Positions 13,228 through 22,034 of a stretch of 23,878 nt of DNA are shown one piece after another. The notes below the pieces were generated by a model that ran no database searches, was not told the DNA's origin, and saw only the letters and a list, made by a program, of their open reading frames with translations. The stretch is from an uncultured Eubacteriales bacterium (lineage in GTDB: Bacteria; Bacillota_A; Clostridia; Christensenellales; Aristaeellaceae), in the NCBI GenBank assembly GCA_902795555.1, contig CADBLV010000252.1:1-23878 (forward strand). Reading direction: 5' to 3'. The translations under genes were made by a program, and so were the position numbers. Numbering within the stretch: position 1 is the first letter of the stretch; the number at the start of each line of letters is the position of its first letter.

Positions 13228-14910
13228 ATGAAGAAATGGCTGTGCCTGCTGCTGGTTTGTGCGTTGCTGCCGGTCATCGCCGGAGCCGCGGAGGGATCGT
13301 CCGGGGAGATCCGGGTGCTGCTGCGTCGGCTGAATCTGTCCGATCGGGTGGATCTGACCCTTTCCGGCCGATACCTGGCCCGATCTGCGGACGGCACCGC
13401 GATCCTTCTGTCGGAAGGGGCGGAGGTGTCCGTTTTGCTGCGAAATCACCGGCTGATTCTGTTTACCGGCGGGATATCCGCGGACATGGGAATCTCTCTT
13501 TCCCTGACGCGGCAGGATTCCGGGGAAACCGTGCCGGGAATTCGTTTCAATCTGCAATCCGGGTTTTATCCCGGAGACTTACAGCTGTCCGCAGAAACCT
13601 CTTCGGAAACAAAACAATCCGTGATCCGGCCGATTCTGACCCTGCCGCTTGAAACCTATGTGCAGGGCGTGGTACCCTATGAGATGGGCGACGGGTTTCC
13701 GGAGGAGGCGCTGAAGGCGCAGGCAGTCTGCGCCCGAACCTATGCGCTGAGCCGGGTTTCTCCGAAGGCGGAATGGGATGTAGTGGACACCACCAACGAC
13801 CAGGTATTCCGCGGCCTGGACGCGAACAGCCCCCGTTCGACGAAAGCGGCGGAGGACACCGCCGGACTGGTGCTGACCTGCGACGGGAAACTGATTACGG
13901 CCTGGTACAGCGCTTCCAACGGCGGACAGACGGAACTGCCCTCCAATCTGTGGACGGGGGATGTTCCCCGATGCTTCGCGATGACGGAGGATCCCTGGGA
14001 CGCGGAAAACCCGGATGCCACTGTTCGCATATGCACGCTGGCCCGGGACGCATCCGATCTGTCTCCTGCCTTTGTGAAGCTGATCCGCAGGGCGGTGCTG
14101 GCGGATCCAAAGCTCAGCGGCTTCCTGCCGGGGGAGGACTCGTTTTTCATTCAGCGGCTGACGGCGGTGGAACTGATCACACCCCGATATCCTTCTCCAA
14201 GCCGCCTGATGACCCAGATGAAGGTTTCCTTTGAGCTGTCGCCGAATTCGGATGCGACCGGGAACAGCGGGGAAGCGGAGGATCTGACCATCGGAGAAGT
14301 GCTGACCTTCATTCCGATGACCGTGACGCTGGATCTGTTTCCGGAAACCGTGATTGCCCTGGGGCTCAGCGTATCCGGAGCGGATAATGAGATGATCACG
14401 GTTGCGGAAGATGAAACCGCCTTTACGCTCCGGGCCGGGCGATTCGGCCATGGCGTGGGTCTCAGCCAGCGGGGCGCTCAGCAGATGGCCCGGGCGGGCG
14501 GGAAGGACTTTCGGGAGATTCTGTCCTTTTATTATCCGGGTGCGACACTGAAAAAATACACCGGGGAACCGGCGCCTTTGCCGACGCCGCAGCCGGCGCT
14601 GGCAAAGGATCCGGGTCCCGCGCCGACGGCAACGCCCCGGCCCACCCTGATGCCTGTCACAGGAGAAATTCCTGAAGGCGCCAGGATTGCTTATGTGGAA
14701 AACATTCCGGAAGACAGCTCCCTGAACCTGCGGGCGCAGCCTTCCGTCGGCGCGGAGATTCTTCTGCGGCTTTATTACCATCAGGAGCTGATCGTGCTGG
14801 AGAGGAGCGACGTCCCGGGCTGGGTTCGTGTGAAAACCGACACGATCGAAGGATATGTGATGGAAAGCTTTCTGGTCTATCAGGATGATGAGGACGCGCC
14901 GAAGGGATGA
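13228..14910 (+). CDS. Secreted SpoIID/LytB-domain protein with C-terminal SH3b domain
   Basis: The protein has 560 residues with a Sec signal peptide (MKKWLCLLLVCALLPVIAGA). The SpoIID/LytB core spans about 135-440: LPLETYVQGVVPYEMGDGF (residues 139 onwards, with the conserved Glu of the E-M motif), EEALKAQAVCARTYAL, YSASNGGQTE and FGHGVGLSQRGAQQM (about 406). A Pro/Ala/Thr-rich linker (about 447-480) leads to an SH3b domain (LNLRAQPSVGAEILLRLYY, about 497-550) expected to bind cell wall. SpoIID is a lytic transglycosylase acting on glycan strands without stem peptides. The added SH3 domain and length suggest a cell-wall-associated LytB-like enzyme rather than the engulfment protein itself. 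The ATG has almost no Shine-Dalgarno sequence in front, but it is fixed by the signal peptide. Confidence 0.92.
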   Translation: MKKWLCLLLVCALLPVIAGAAEGSSGEIRVLLRRLNLSDRVDLTLSGRYLARSADGTAILLSEGAEVSVLLRNHRLILFTGGISADMGISLSLTRQDSGETVPGIRFNLQSGFYPGDLQLSAETSSETKQSVIRPILTLPLETYVQGVVPYEMGDGFPEEALKAQAVCARTYALSRVSPKAEWDVVDTTNDQVFRGLDANSPRSTKAAEDTAGLVLTCDGKLITAWYSASNGGQTELPSNLWTGDVPRCFAMTEDPWDAENPDATVRICTLARDASDLSPAFVKLIRRAVLADPKLSGFLPGEDSFFIQRLTAVELITPRYPSPSRLMTQMKVSFELSPNSDATGNSGEAEDLTIGEVLTFIPMTVTLDLFPETVIALGLSVSGADNEMITVAEDETAFTLRAGRFGHGVGLSQRGAQQMARAGGKDFREILSFYYPGATLKKYTGEPAPLPTPQPALAKDPGPAPTATPRPTLMPVTGEIPEGARIAYVENIPEDSSLNLRAQPSVGAEILLRLYYHQELIVLERSDVPGWVRVKTDTIEGYVMESFLVYQDDEDAPKG

Positions 14911-14959
14911 GGAAAGATGAATGACAGACATGAATTGATATATACAGAGGTGAAACAGG

Positions 14960-16555
14960 ATGAGACAGTTATTGAAGAATGCCAGGATTTATGATGGAAC
15001 AGGCTCAGCGCCGTATACGGCGGATCTTCTGATCGAGGAGGATCGGATTGCGCGGATTGCGGAACATATCGACCTTCCGGCGGACAGCGTGATCGATTTG
15101 AAAGGAAAATCGCTTTCTTCCGGGTTTATCGACGGGCATTCCCATAACGACTGGTTTGCGATCAAAAAGGATCCGCTGCCTTACTTCCGGCCTTTTATTC
15201 TGCAGGGAATTACCACGTTCGTCACCGGTAACTGCGGTATTTCCGAAATCGGATTCGAAAAAGGGAATCCGTATACGGATAAACTGGGCGGAGGCATCTT
15301 CGGATTTGAAAACACCACGGGGCAATACGGAACAGCGGAGGAATATTTCCGGGCGACAGACCGGCATATGCCCTGCAACATGGCTGTGCTGGCCGGACAC
15401 TGTTCGGCCCGGGCGGCGGCCGGCGGCATCGAGAACAGGCCGCTGACACCGGAGGAAGAAAAACGGATGCTGGAGATCCTGGAGCAGGCGCTGCAGCAGG
15501 GGGCTGCCGGAATTTCCCTGGGGCTGATGTACCAGCCCGGGCTTTATGCGGATGTGGAGGAACTGAAAAAGGTGGCGGCGCTGTGTGTGAAATACAACAA
15601 GCCGCTGACGGTGCATCCCAGGGCGGAATCCAAGGTTTCCATGGCTTATCCGCAATTATTCGGACGATCCCACCTGCTGCGGGCCGTGGATGAGCTGCGG
15701 GAGATTGCAAAGGGAACGAAGTTGAAACTGCAGTATTCCCACGCGATTTTCGTAGGCCGGAAATCCCTGAAAGACAAGGATGAACTGCTTCAGATCTTTG
15801 ATCAGATGCGGGCGGAAGGCGTGGACGTCCAGTTTGATATTTACAACGAATGTCTGGGGGTTTCCGTGATCACCGTCATTTTGCCGGGCTGGTATCAGGG
15901 CATGACGAAAGAGCAGCGGAAGGGATGGTTCACCCGGCTGAAGCTGGCGGTGCTGGTGAAGGCGACCAGCATGCTGCTGGGATTTGGATTTAAGGACATC
16001 CAGATTGCCTATATCGGGCCGGGATATGAACAATATGAAGGAAAGACCGTTCATGAAATCGCGGGGGAGGAAAAAATATCCGATCTGAAGGCCTATCTGA
16101 TGCTGTGCGAGAAGAGCCATTTTGTCGGAAGGGTGAACATGGGCCCCTATTCCACGCCGGAGATTATCCATGCGTTTGAGAAAAACGAGCATTGCCTGTA
16201 TATGACGGATGCCTGGGTGGAGGATCACGGGGTTCAGAATCCTGTGATTTATGATTGCTATCCGAAGTTCCTTCGGGATTCCCTGCGGGGAGAGGGCGAT
16301 ACCCTGCCGAACACGATCCGCCGGATGACCGGCGCCATCGCGGACCGGTTCATGCTGCCGGAGCGGGGATATGTAAAGGAAGGATACTATGCCGACCTGA
16401 CAGCGTTTGATGAAGACGCGCTGCGAAACGGCACGCCTGATCAGGAGAAACCCTTCGGTATCGAAAAGGTTTTTATCAACGGTCGGCTGGTGTACAGCGA
16501 TCATTATCTGGACGAGAACGCCCTGACCCATATCGGACGGGCCATTCCGGTTTAA
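14960..16555 (+). CDS. N-acyl-D-amino-acid deacylase-like amidohydrolase
   Basis: This is a 531-residue member of the amidohydrolase (TIM-barrel) superfamily, D-aminoacylase group, which hydrolyses N-acyl-D-amino acids or related amides. Expected metal and catalytic positions are all visible: H60 and H62 in GFIDGHSHND, C92 in VTGNCGIS (the bridging Cys characteristic of D-aminoacylases), H219 in TVHPRAES, H261 in QYSHAIF and D417 in MTDAWVEDHG. The N-terminal KNARIYDGTGSAPYTADLLI and the C-terminal KEGYYADLTAFD and EKVFINGRLVY form the small beta-sandwich. There is no signal peptide, so it is cytoplasmic. GAGGTG lies upstream of the ATG. It follows the SpoIID-like gene by 49 bp, which would fit turnover of wall-derived D-amino-acid compounds, though that link is inference. 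Exact substrate unknown. Confidence 0.88.
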   Translation: MRQLLKNARIYDGTGSAPYTADLLIEEDRIARIAEHIDLPADSVIDLKGKSLSSGFIDGHSHNDWFAIKKDPLPYFRPFILQGITTFVTGNCGISEIGFEKGNPYTDKLGGGIFGFENTTGQYGTAEEYFRATDRHMPCNMAVLAGHCSARAAAGGIENRPLTPEEEKRMLEILEQALQQGAAGISLGLMYQPGLYADVEELKKVAALCVKYNKPLTVHPRAESKVSMAYPQLFGRSHLLRAVDELREIAKGTKLKLQYSHAIFVGRKSLKDKDELLQIFDQMRAEGVDVQFDIYNECLGVSVITVILPGWYQGMTKEQRKGWFTRLKLAVLVKATSMLLGFGFKDIQIAYIGPGYEQYEGKTVHEIAGEEKISDLKAYLMLCEKSHFVGRVNMGPYSTPEIIHAFEKNEHCLYMTDAWVEDHGVQNPVIYDCYPKFLRDSLRGEGDTLPNTIRRMTGAIADRFMLPERGYVKEGYYADLTAFDEDALRNGTPDQEKPFGIEKVFINGRLVYSDHYLDENALTHIGRAIPV

Positions 16556-16640
16556 GGAAAGAAAACAATCTTCCGATTCGTTCAACAAAGGGAGGACTTG
16601 ATCCTTCAAAAAACCGGAGGATACGGAGGACGGGGGAACC

Positions 16641-17588
16641 ATGAAAACGATGAACAGAATGAAGAAATGGATCGCGTTTCTCACTTTTGTGATGATGATT
16701 TCCATGGCGGCGTTTACAGGGGCGGAAGAAACCGGGGTGCCGGCAGAGGGGGCTGTGATGCGGTTTTACGACGCTGCGACGGAACTTTTGTTTGAAACCG
16801 AAAATGTGACTTTGAGCGGGAAGGCCGTGTTTTCCCTGGACGGCGAGCGATTCAAAAGCGCGGAAATCCGCTATGTTCAGGATGGCCGGAACTCCCTGCT
16901 TCAGCTGGATCTGCTCACGCCCCGGCGGGACGGATCCGGAAGGCCAGACAGGGAATCTGGCTATACGGTGATAGCTAACGGCGAGCTTGTCTATGTGACG
17001 GAAGTGATTAATCCGGGCGTCTATAAAACGGGAACCACGTTTACCCAGAATACGATTCTGCGGAAATCCGTCCAGATGGAGCTGATGGCCAATTTGATGG
17101 GGATGCTGGCGAAAGAGGCGGAGACGCTTCTGGGAAAGGATGCTGTTACGATTCTGCCTGATGAGACAGCGGGTCTGGAACTGCGGATTACACTGGACAG
17201 AGATGTGCCGGAGATGGTGAACACCTCAGCAAACCTGTTCTACCAGTTTATTGCAAGGCGTTATTTTGAAACGGACTATGATACGGTCAGCGAGCGGTAT
17301 ATGGGACCGATGGAAAACTATCTGACGGTTACCCAGGGCATTCTGGAATGTACAAAATCACTTTCTGTCGAAAAGGCAGAGATCACGATGAAGCTGGATG
17401 ATCAGGGCTTTCTGAAACAGGTTTCCGGAGATGTTTCCCTGATGCTGGTCACAGGGAAGGACGGGATCCGGCGTCTGGATTTCGTTTTCTCCCTGGATGT
17501 CTCAAACCGGGGCTCAAGCCATGTGGATGATTTTGATCCGGACGCCTACGGCGTCGTCCTTGCGGATGGGTACGCATTCAAAAATTAA
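16641..17588 (+). CDS. Secreted protein of unknown function
   Basis: This 315-residue protein is not recognised. The N-terminus KKWIAFLTFVMMISMAAFTG is a clear Sec signal peptide with a likely cleavage near TGA-EE. There is no lipobox Cys, so it is secreted rather than a lipoprotein. The rest lacks membrane segments and is rich in predicted beta strands (ENVTLSGKAVFSLDGERFK, AEIRYVQDGRNSLLQLDLLT, GYTVIANGELVYVTEV), ending in MKLDDQGFLKQVSGDVSLML. The alternating pattern recalls LolA/DUF-type beta-sandwich lipid-handling or periplasmic-type proteins, but this is only an impression. GGAGGACGGGGG precedes the ATG. The position after the deacylase gene suggests possible co-transcription; the next gene has its own promoter. 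Confidence 0.8.
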   Translation: MKTMNRMKKWIAFLTFVMMISMAAFTGAEETGVPAEGAVMRFYDAATELLFETENVTLSGKAVFSLDGERFKSAEIRYVQDGRNSLLQLDLLTPRRDGSGRPDRESGYTVIANGELVYVTEVINPGVYKTGTTFTQNTILRKSVQMELMANLMGMLAKEAETLLGKDAVTILPDETAGLELRITLDRDVPEMVNTSANLFYQFIARRYFETDYDTVSERYMGPMENYLTVTQGILECTKSLSVEKAEITMKLDDQGFLKQVSGDVSLMLVTGKDGIRRLDFVFSLDVSNRGSSHVDDFDPDAYGVVLADGYAFKN

Positions 17589-17642
17589 TCCTATCCAGCC
17601 TGATTATCAAGCGGGGGTATTGGTCGATTTGAGAATGAAAGG

Positions 17643-17671
17643 TAGACATTTTGTCCCGGTCATGATAAAAT
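17643..17671 (+). promoter_or_regulatory. Promoter of the GGDEF/EAL gene
   Basis: TAGACA (17643-17648) is followed after exactly 17 bp by TAAAAT (17666-17671), five of six matches in each box. It predicts a leader of about 78 nt; no c-di-GMP riboswitch pattern is visible in that leader. Confidence 0.75.
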
Positions 17672-17755
17672 TATGAAACGAAAAGTTCGGTGCCTGTCAT
17701 CCAATACGTATGTGCAGAGACGCCCTGCCGCGACTGCTGACGAGGAGGTTCCCGT

Positions 17756-20700
17756 ATGTATACCCATATCGCCCATGCTCTGGCCCGAGGCTATATAGAT
17801 CTGTACTACGTCAATATGGAAACGGATGAGTTTGTCGATTTTCATACGGATGACAGACACGGTGTGCTCACTGAGGCAAGACGCGGCAGAGATTTTTTTG
17901 AAAGCTGCATGCGGGAAGCCGAAGAGTATATCCATCCGGAGGACCGGGAATCCTTTGTCAGGGCGATGAATCGGAATACCCTTACGAAATCTCTTGAGGG
18001 AAACAACCTGTTTGAGCTGACTTTCCGCAGAATGGTAGATGGGAAGCCTCGCTTTGTCAAAATGACCATTACCCGGATGGTGGATGATCAGCGCTATATT
18101 GTGATTGCCGTATCGGATGTAGACGAAATGATGAAACAACGGCAGTCGGAGGAACAAATCCGGGAAGAACGGGTCGTGTATGCCCGTCTTCATGCCCTTA
18201 CAGGGAACTTTATCTGCGTTTACGTTGTTGATCCTCAAACGAACCGCTACCGGGAATTCAGCGCGACTGATCATTATGTGGACAGTTTTGCGCAGGCAAA
18301 AGAGGGCACCGATTTCTTCAACACTGTCCGGGAAGCCGGCCGTCGGTTTAATCATCCGGATGATCTGGAGCGCTTTCTTACGGCTTTCACCAAAGAGAAT
18401 ATCATGGCGGAAATCAAAGAAAACGGAATCTTTACGGTGGTTTACCGCGTGATCATGGACGGCAGGCCCATTCATGTCCAGTTGAACGTCGCCATGGTGG
18501 AAGAAAAGGAAGGCATGCGGCTGATTGTCGGCCTGAATGATATTGACGCACAGTATCGGCAAAAAGAGATTGACCAGGAAACCGCGCGGCAGAAAGAGAT
18601 CTATGATCAGATCACTTCCAGCCTTGCCGAGCAGTATGATACGCTGTACTATATCAATATAGACGATAATACTTACAGTGAGATTTCCTCAACGGATGAA
18701 TATAAAAAGCTGAACGTACCGGCGACCGGAAATGACTTTTTTGCCGAGAGCCGGAGAAGCATCGGCAAATATGTACATCCCGAGGATCAGGAAAAAGCGC
18801 TTGCCATCCATTACAAAGATGTGATGCTGAACAATCTGAAAAACAGAAATTCCTTTTCCATTGCATACCGCCTGGTTGTGAATGGCCAGGTCAGGCATAT
18901 CCGGCATACAGAGATTTTATCCCGGGACAGAAAACACATTATTGTGTGTATTGAGAACATTGATGCAGAGGTGCAGGCACAGCTGGCCCTGAAAGCGGAT
19001 CGGGAAAAGAGTGTTACTTATACCCAGATTGCTGAATCCATGGCCGCTCATTATGACCTGATCTATTATATTGACTGCGAAAGCACCCATTACGCCGAGC
19101 TTTCCGTAAAGCGGAAATCCGGCGAGCTGAAGGTTCAGGAAGAAGGCGCAGATTTTTTCGCTGCATGCCAAAAGAACCTGGACAGATTAATCTACGCTGA
19201 AGACAGAGAAAGAATCCGGAACTTCCTGGACAGAGATCATCTGATTTCCGGGCTGGAAAATCGCAGGCAGCTGACAGAGGATTACCGCATGGTCGTTGGC
19301 GGCGGAAAAACGCAGTATACGCGGATGGAGGTGACGTACTCCTCCGATCACAGCCATTTTATCATCTGCGTTGAGAACCGTGACAATGATGTTCGCAGAG
19401 AACAGGAACATCTGGCGGCGCTTTCCATGGCCAATGAAATGGCCCGGCGGGACGAACTGACCCATGTGAAAAACAAAACGGCTTATCAGGAGACGGAAAA
19501 GGAACTGCAGAAGCAGATCGAGAACGGTCACGATCCTTTCGGCATTGTGGTCTGTGATATCAACGGACTGAAGATGATTAACGATACGGAAGGACACCGG
19601 ACGGGAGATGAATACATCAAAGCCTGTTGTATGCTGATCTGCAGGACATATCAGCACAGTCCCGTGTTCCGGATCGGCGGGGATGAATTTGCCGTGATTC
19701 TCAGGAGCGAAGATTTCGCCAATCGGGAGAAGCTGCTGGCGGACCTGCAAAGACAGGTGGAAGAGAATATCCGGATCAGCGAGGGGCCTGTCGTGGCTTC
19801 CGGAATGGCGGAATACCAGCCGGGAGACGACCGTTTGGTCGCGGATGTGTTCAACCGCGCTGACGGCCTGATGTATAAAAACAAAACGCATCTGAAGGAG
19901 CAGAAACTGCTCCGGGAAAGCCATTCTCTCAAGGAAAAGGCAAACATCAGGGTCATCAGCGAAGAACGACGGAATAAGCTGGACGCGCTGTTCAGGTCGT
20001 TTGAGATTGTTTCGGAAGGAACTTATGTCTATCTCTGTGATATGAAGTATGATTATTCCCGCTGGTCTAAAAACGCGGTGGACACTTACGGCCTGCCATC
20101 AGAGTATATGTATGGCGCGGGAGATATCTGGGAAAACCGCATTCATCCGGAAGACCGGGAGGCTTATCATAAGGGGATCAACGATATTTTTTCCGGAAAT
20201 GCCGCCGGTCACGACATGCAGTACCGGGCGCAGCGCGTTACCGGGGAATATGATGTATGTACCTGCCGCGGCTCTGTCATCCGTGATCCCGCCGGTGAGC
20301 CGGACTATTTTGCCGGTACGATCCGGAATCATGGCTTACAGGGACATATTGATACGCTGACCGGATTGCGAAATCAGTATGGTTTTTTTGAGGATCTGGA
20401 CAGCTGCATCAAGCGAAACGCAAGCATCAATGTCATGCTGTTCAGCATCAGAAGGTTTTCAGAGATTAACGAGATGTATGGATACCATTTCGGAAATCGT
20501 GTGCTGCAGCACTATGCCAGGACCGTATTCGAGGAAACGGGCAACCGGGGGCATCTCTACAGGATTGACGGGACAAAGTTCGCGATTATCTACAACACGC
20601 TGACGATTGCGGAAATGAGGGAGAAGTACGACGCTTTCCGCGCGCGTATCCATGATGATTTTACGGTGGACAGCAGGAAAATCGTGCTCAATATGAACTG

Positions 20701-21607
20701 CGGCGCGCTGCGGGTGGACAGCTTTGATATAGATTCCCAGACAGTTTATGCCTGTTTGAATTATGCGTGTGAGGAATCAAAGACGCTCCGGAAGGGTGAA
20801 ATGGTGGAATTTCAGAATGCTCTGAGCGAAGAAAACCATCAGAGACTGGAAATGCTCCATGCGATCCGGGCTTCCATCACACGCGGACAGGAAGGATTCT
20901 ATCTGCTTTATCAGCCGGTCGTAGACGCGAAGTCGGAAGAGCTGATCGGCGCGGAAGCGCTGCTGCGCTGGAAAAATGATCGCTATGGGATGGTTCCGCC
21001 GGATGCGTTTATTCCGATTCTGGAAACAGATCCGCTGTTCCCGGAGCTGGGTGAATGGATTATCCGGGAATCGATTCTGGCGGCCAAGCAGATGATGAAA
21101 CGGATCCCTGAATTTATCATCAATGTCAATCTGTCCTATTCACAGATGGAAAGACCGGATTTTGCGGACAGGGTGCTGCACATCGTGAACGTACTGGATT
21201 TCCCTCCGGAGCATCTGTGCCTCGAGGTGACTGAGCGGTGCAGGCTGCTGGATATCAAAATGCTGAAAAATGTGATTGTCAGTCTGAAATCCAGAGGCAT
21301 CCGGATTGCGCTGGACGATTTCGGGACCGGGTTTTCCTCCATCGGTGTTATCAAGGATCTGCCGCTGGATGTGATCAAAATTGACCGCAGTTTTGTCAAA
21401 AACATTGAAAATAATGATACAGACAGACAACTGGTAAGAAGCGTGGTTGATCTTGCTTCCATATTCAAGTCAAAGGTTTGTGTCGAGGGAATTGAGACAA
21501 CAGGCATGCGGGATATTCTGCGTGATCTCCATGTGCAAAGCTTCCAGGGATATTATTATGCAAAACCTATACCGCCGGAACAGTGTCTGGTGTGGAGAAA
21601 AGACTAA
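17756..21607 (+). CDS. Multidomain c-di-GMP protein: four PAS-like repeats, GGDEF, PAS, degenerate GGDEF, EAL
   Basis: The protein has 1283 residues with no signal peptide or membrane segment, hence cytoplasmic. Residues 1 to about 555 are four tandem repeats of about 140 residues. Each has a (Y/F)Y(I/V)(N/D) strand, a DFF motif (residues 46, 186, 327, 466), an H/Y-x-E/D-D-x-E/Q stretch such as YIHPEDRES, and a closing I(V/I)xxxxxxD strand; these look like PAS sensor folds. A GGDEF cyclase follows, with its active motif intact (RIGGDEF, 641-645; CDINGLKMIND) but no RxxD inhibitory site. A canonical PAS (about 757-855, NRIHPEDREAY) leads to a second GGDEF that is degenerate (RIDGTKF, 936-942). 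The EAL domain has EAL at 1067-1069 and keeps NVNLS, LEVTE, DDFGTG, KIDRSFV, VEGIE and QGYYYAKP, so phosphodiesterase activity is expected. GAGGAGG precedes the ATG. Confidence 0.95.
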   Translation: MYTHIAHALARGYIDLYYVNMETDEFVDFHTDDRHGVLTEARRGRDFFESCMREAEEYIHPEDRESFVRAMNRNTLTKSLEGNNLFELTFRRMVDGKPRFVKMTITRMVDDQRYIVIAVSDVDEMMKQRQSEEQIREERVVYARLHALTGNFICVYVVDPQTNRYREFSATDHYVDSFAQAKEGTDFFNTVREAGRRFNHPDDLERFLTAFTKENIMAEIKENGIFTVVYRVIMDGRPIHVQLNVAMVEEKEGMRLIVGLNDIDAQYRQKEIDQETARQKEIYDQITSSLAEQYDTLYYINIDDNTYSEISSTDEYKKLNVPATGNDFFAESRRSIGKYVHPEDQEKALAIHYKDVMLNNLKNRNSFSIAYRLVVNGQVRHIRHTEILSRDRKHIIVCIENIDAEVQAQLALKADREKSVTYTQIAESMAAHYDLIYYIDCESTHYAELSVKRKSGELKVQEEGADFFAACQKNLDRLIYAEDRERIRNFLDRDHLISGLENRRQLTEDYRMVVGGGKTQYTRMEVTYSSDHSHFIICVENRDNDVRREQEHLAALSMANEMARRDELTHVKNKTAYQETEKELQKQIENGHDPFGIVVCDINGLKMINDTEGHRTGDEYIKACCMLICRTYQHSPVFRIGGDEFAVILRSEDFANREKLLADLQRQVEENIRISEGPVVASGMAEYQPGDDRLVADVFNRADGLMYKNKTHLKEQKLLRESHSLKEKANIRVISEERRNKLDALFRSFEIVSEGTYVYLCDMKYDYSRWSKNAVDTYGLPSEYMYGAGDIWENRIHPEDREAYHKGINDIFSGNAAGHDMQYRAQRVTGEYDVCTCRGSVIRDPAGEPDYFAGTIRNHGLQGHIDTLTGLRNQYGFFEDLDSCIKRNASINVMLFSIRRFSEINEMYGYHFGNRVLQHYARTVFEETGNRGHLYRIDGTKFAIIYNTLTIAEMREKYDAFRARIHDDFTVDSRKIVLNMNCGALRVDSFDIDSQTVYACLNYACEESKTLRKGEMVEFQNALSEENHQRLEMLHAIRASITRGQEGFYLLYQPVVDAKSEELIGAEALLRWKNDRYGMVPPDAFIPILETDPLFPELGEWIIRESILAAKQMMKRIPEFIINVNLSYSQMERPDFADRVLHIVNVLDFPPEHLCLEVTERCRLLDIKMLKNVIVSLKSRGIRIALDDFGTGFSSIGVIKDLPLDVIKIDRSFVKNIENNDTDRQLVRSVVDLASIFKSKVCVEGIETTGMRDILRDLHVQSFQGYYYAKPIPPEQCLVWRKD

Positions 21608-21690
21608 GCCGGCTCTGTTTTCGACGAGGGTAAATGACCGTCATTGTGATACCGTGCTTTGCTTTCACCCGGGCGATATACAGGCCGGCG

Positions 21691-21719
21691 TTGCAGTTTA
21701 AAGAAGACGGGTATATAAT
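21691..21719 (+). promoter_or_regulatory. Candidate promoter of the sensor-MscS locus
   Basis: A perfect TATAAT (21714-21719) lies 17 bp after a weak TTGCAG (21691-21696). It begins about 85 bp after the GGDEF/EAL gene and would start transcription near 21726. This is only about 35 bp before the first possible GTG start, and no ribosome binding site is seen in between. Confidence 0.55.
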
Positions 21720-21761
21720 AAAACAGTTGTACGATGCTACATTACCGGATTTTCACTGCGT

Positions 21762-22034
21762 GTGGACGGAGGCCTGATTCTGTCCGGCGACCCTCAGCTG
21801 ATCAACCTGGATGACCTGCGTGACCTCGACGCGGCATTGGATGGCATGGGTCTGCAGGTGTCCGATGCGAACGGAAGTCTCATTGCGTCCGATGATCTGT
21901 ATCACCGGGAGACAGTCGGGGAGGTGCCGAAGGCGGAACAGCGCGAGCGCGTTTATCGTGCGCCGCTGGTGGATCAAAACGCAAAGACAACCGGTTTCGT
22001 AACACTCCATATGAACCAGTCACAACTGGATTAA
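21762..22034 (+). pseudogene. Detached N-terminal sensor fragment of the MscS-type channel gene
   Basis: This is a 90-residue reading frame (GTG start chosen by default) ending in TAA at 22032-22034, which overlaps the next ATG as TAATG. The translation (LINLDDLRDLDAALDGMGLQ, VSDANGSLIASDD, TTGFVTLHMNQSQLD) looks like half of an extracytoplasmic sensor domain, and the next frame continues naturally with LMLANTRTEEALSDTR. Neither start has a Shine-Dalgarno sequence, and no signal peptide or first membrane helix is found upstream in any frame. The simplest reading is a single-base frameshift near 22030 (frame 0 to frame 2) plus loss of the original N-terminus. A sequencing error at the junction, or a real two-gene coupled arrangement, cannot be excluded. 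Confidence 0.6.
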
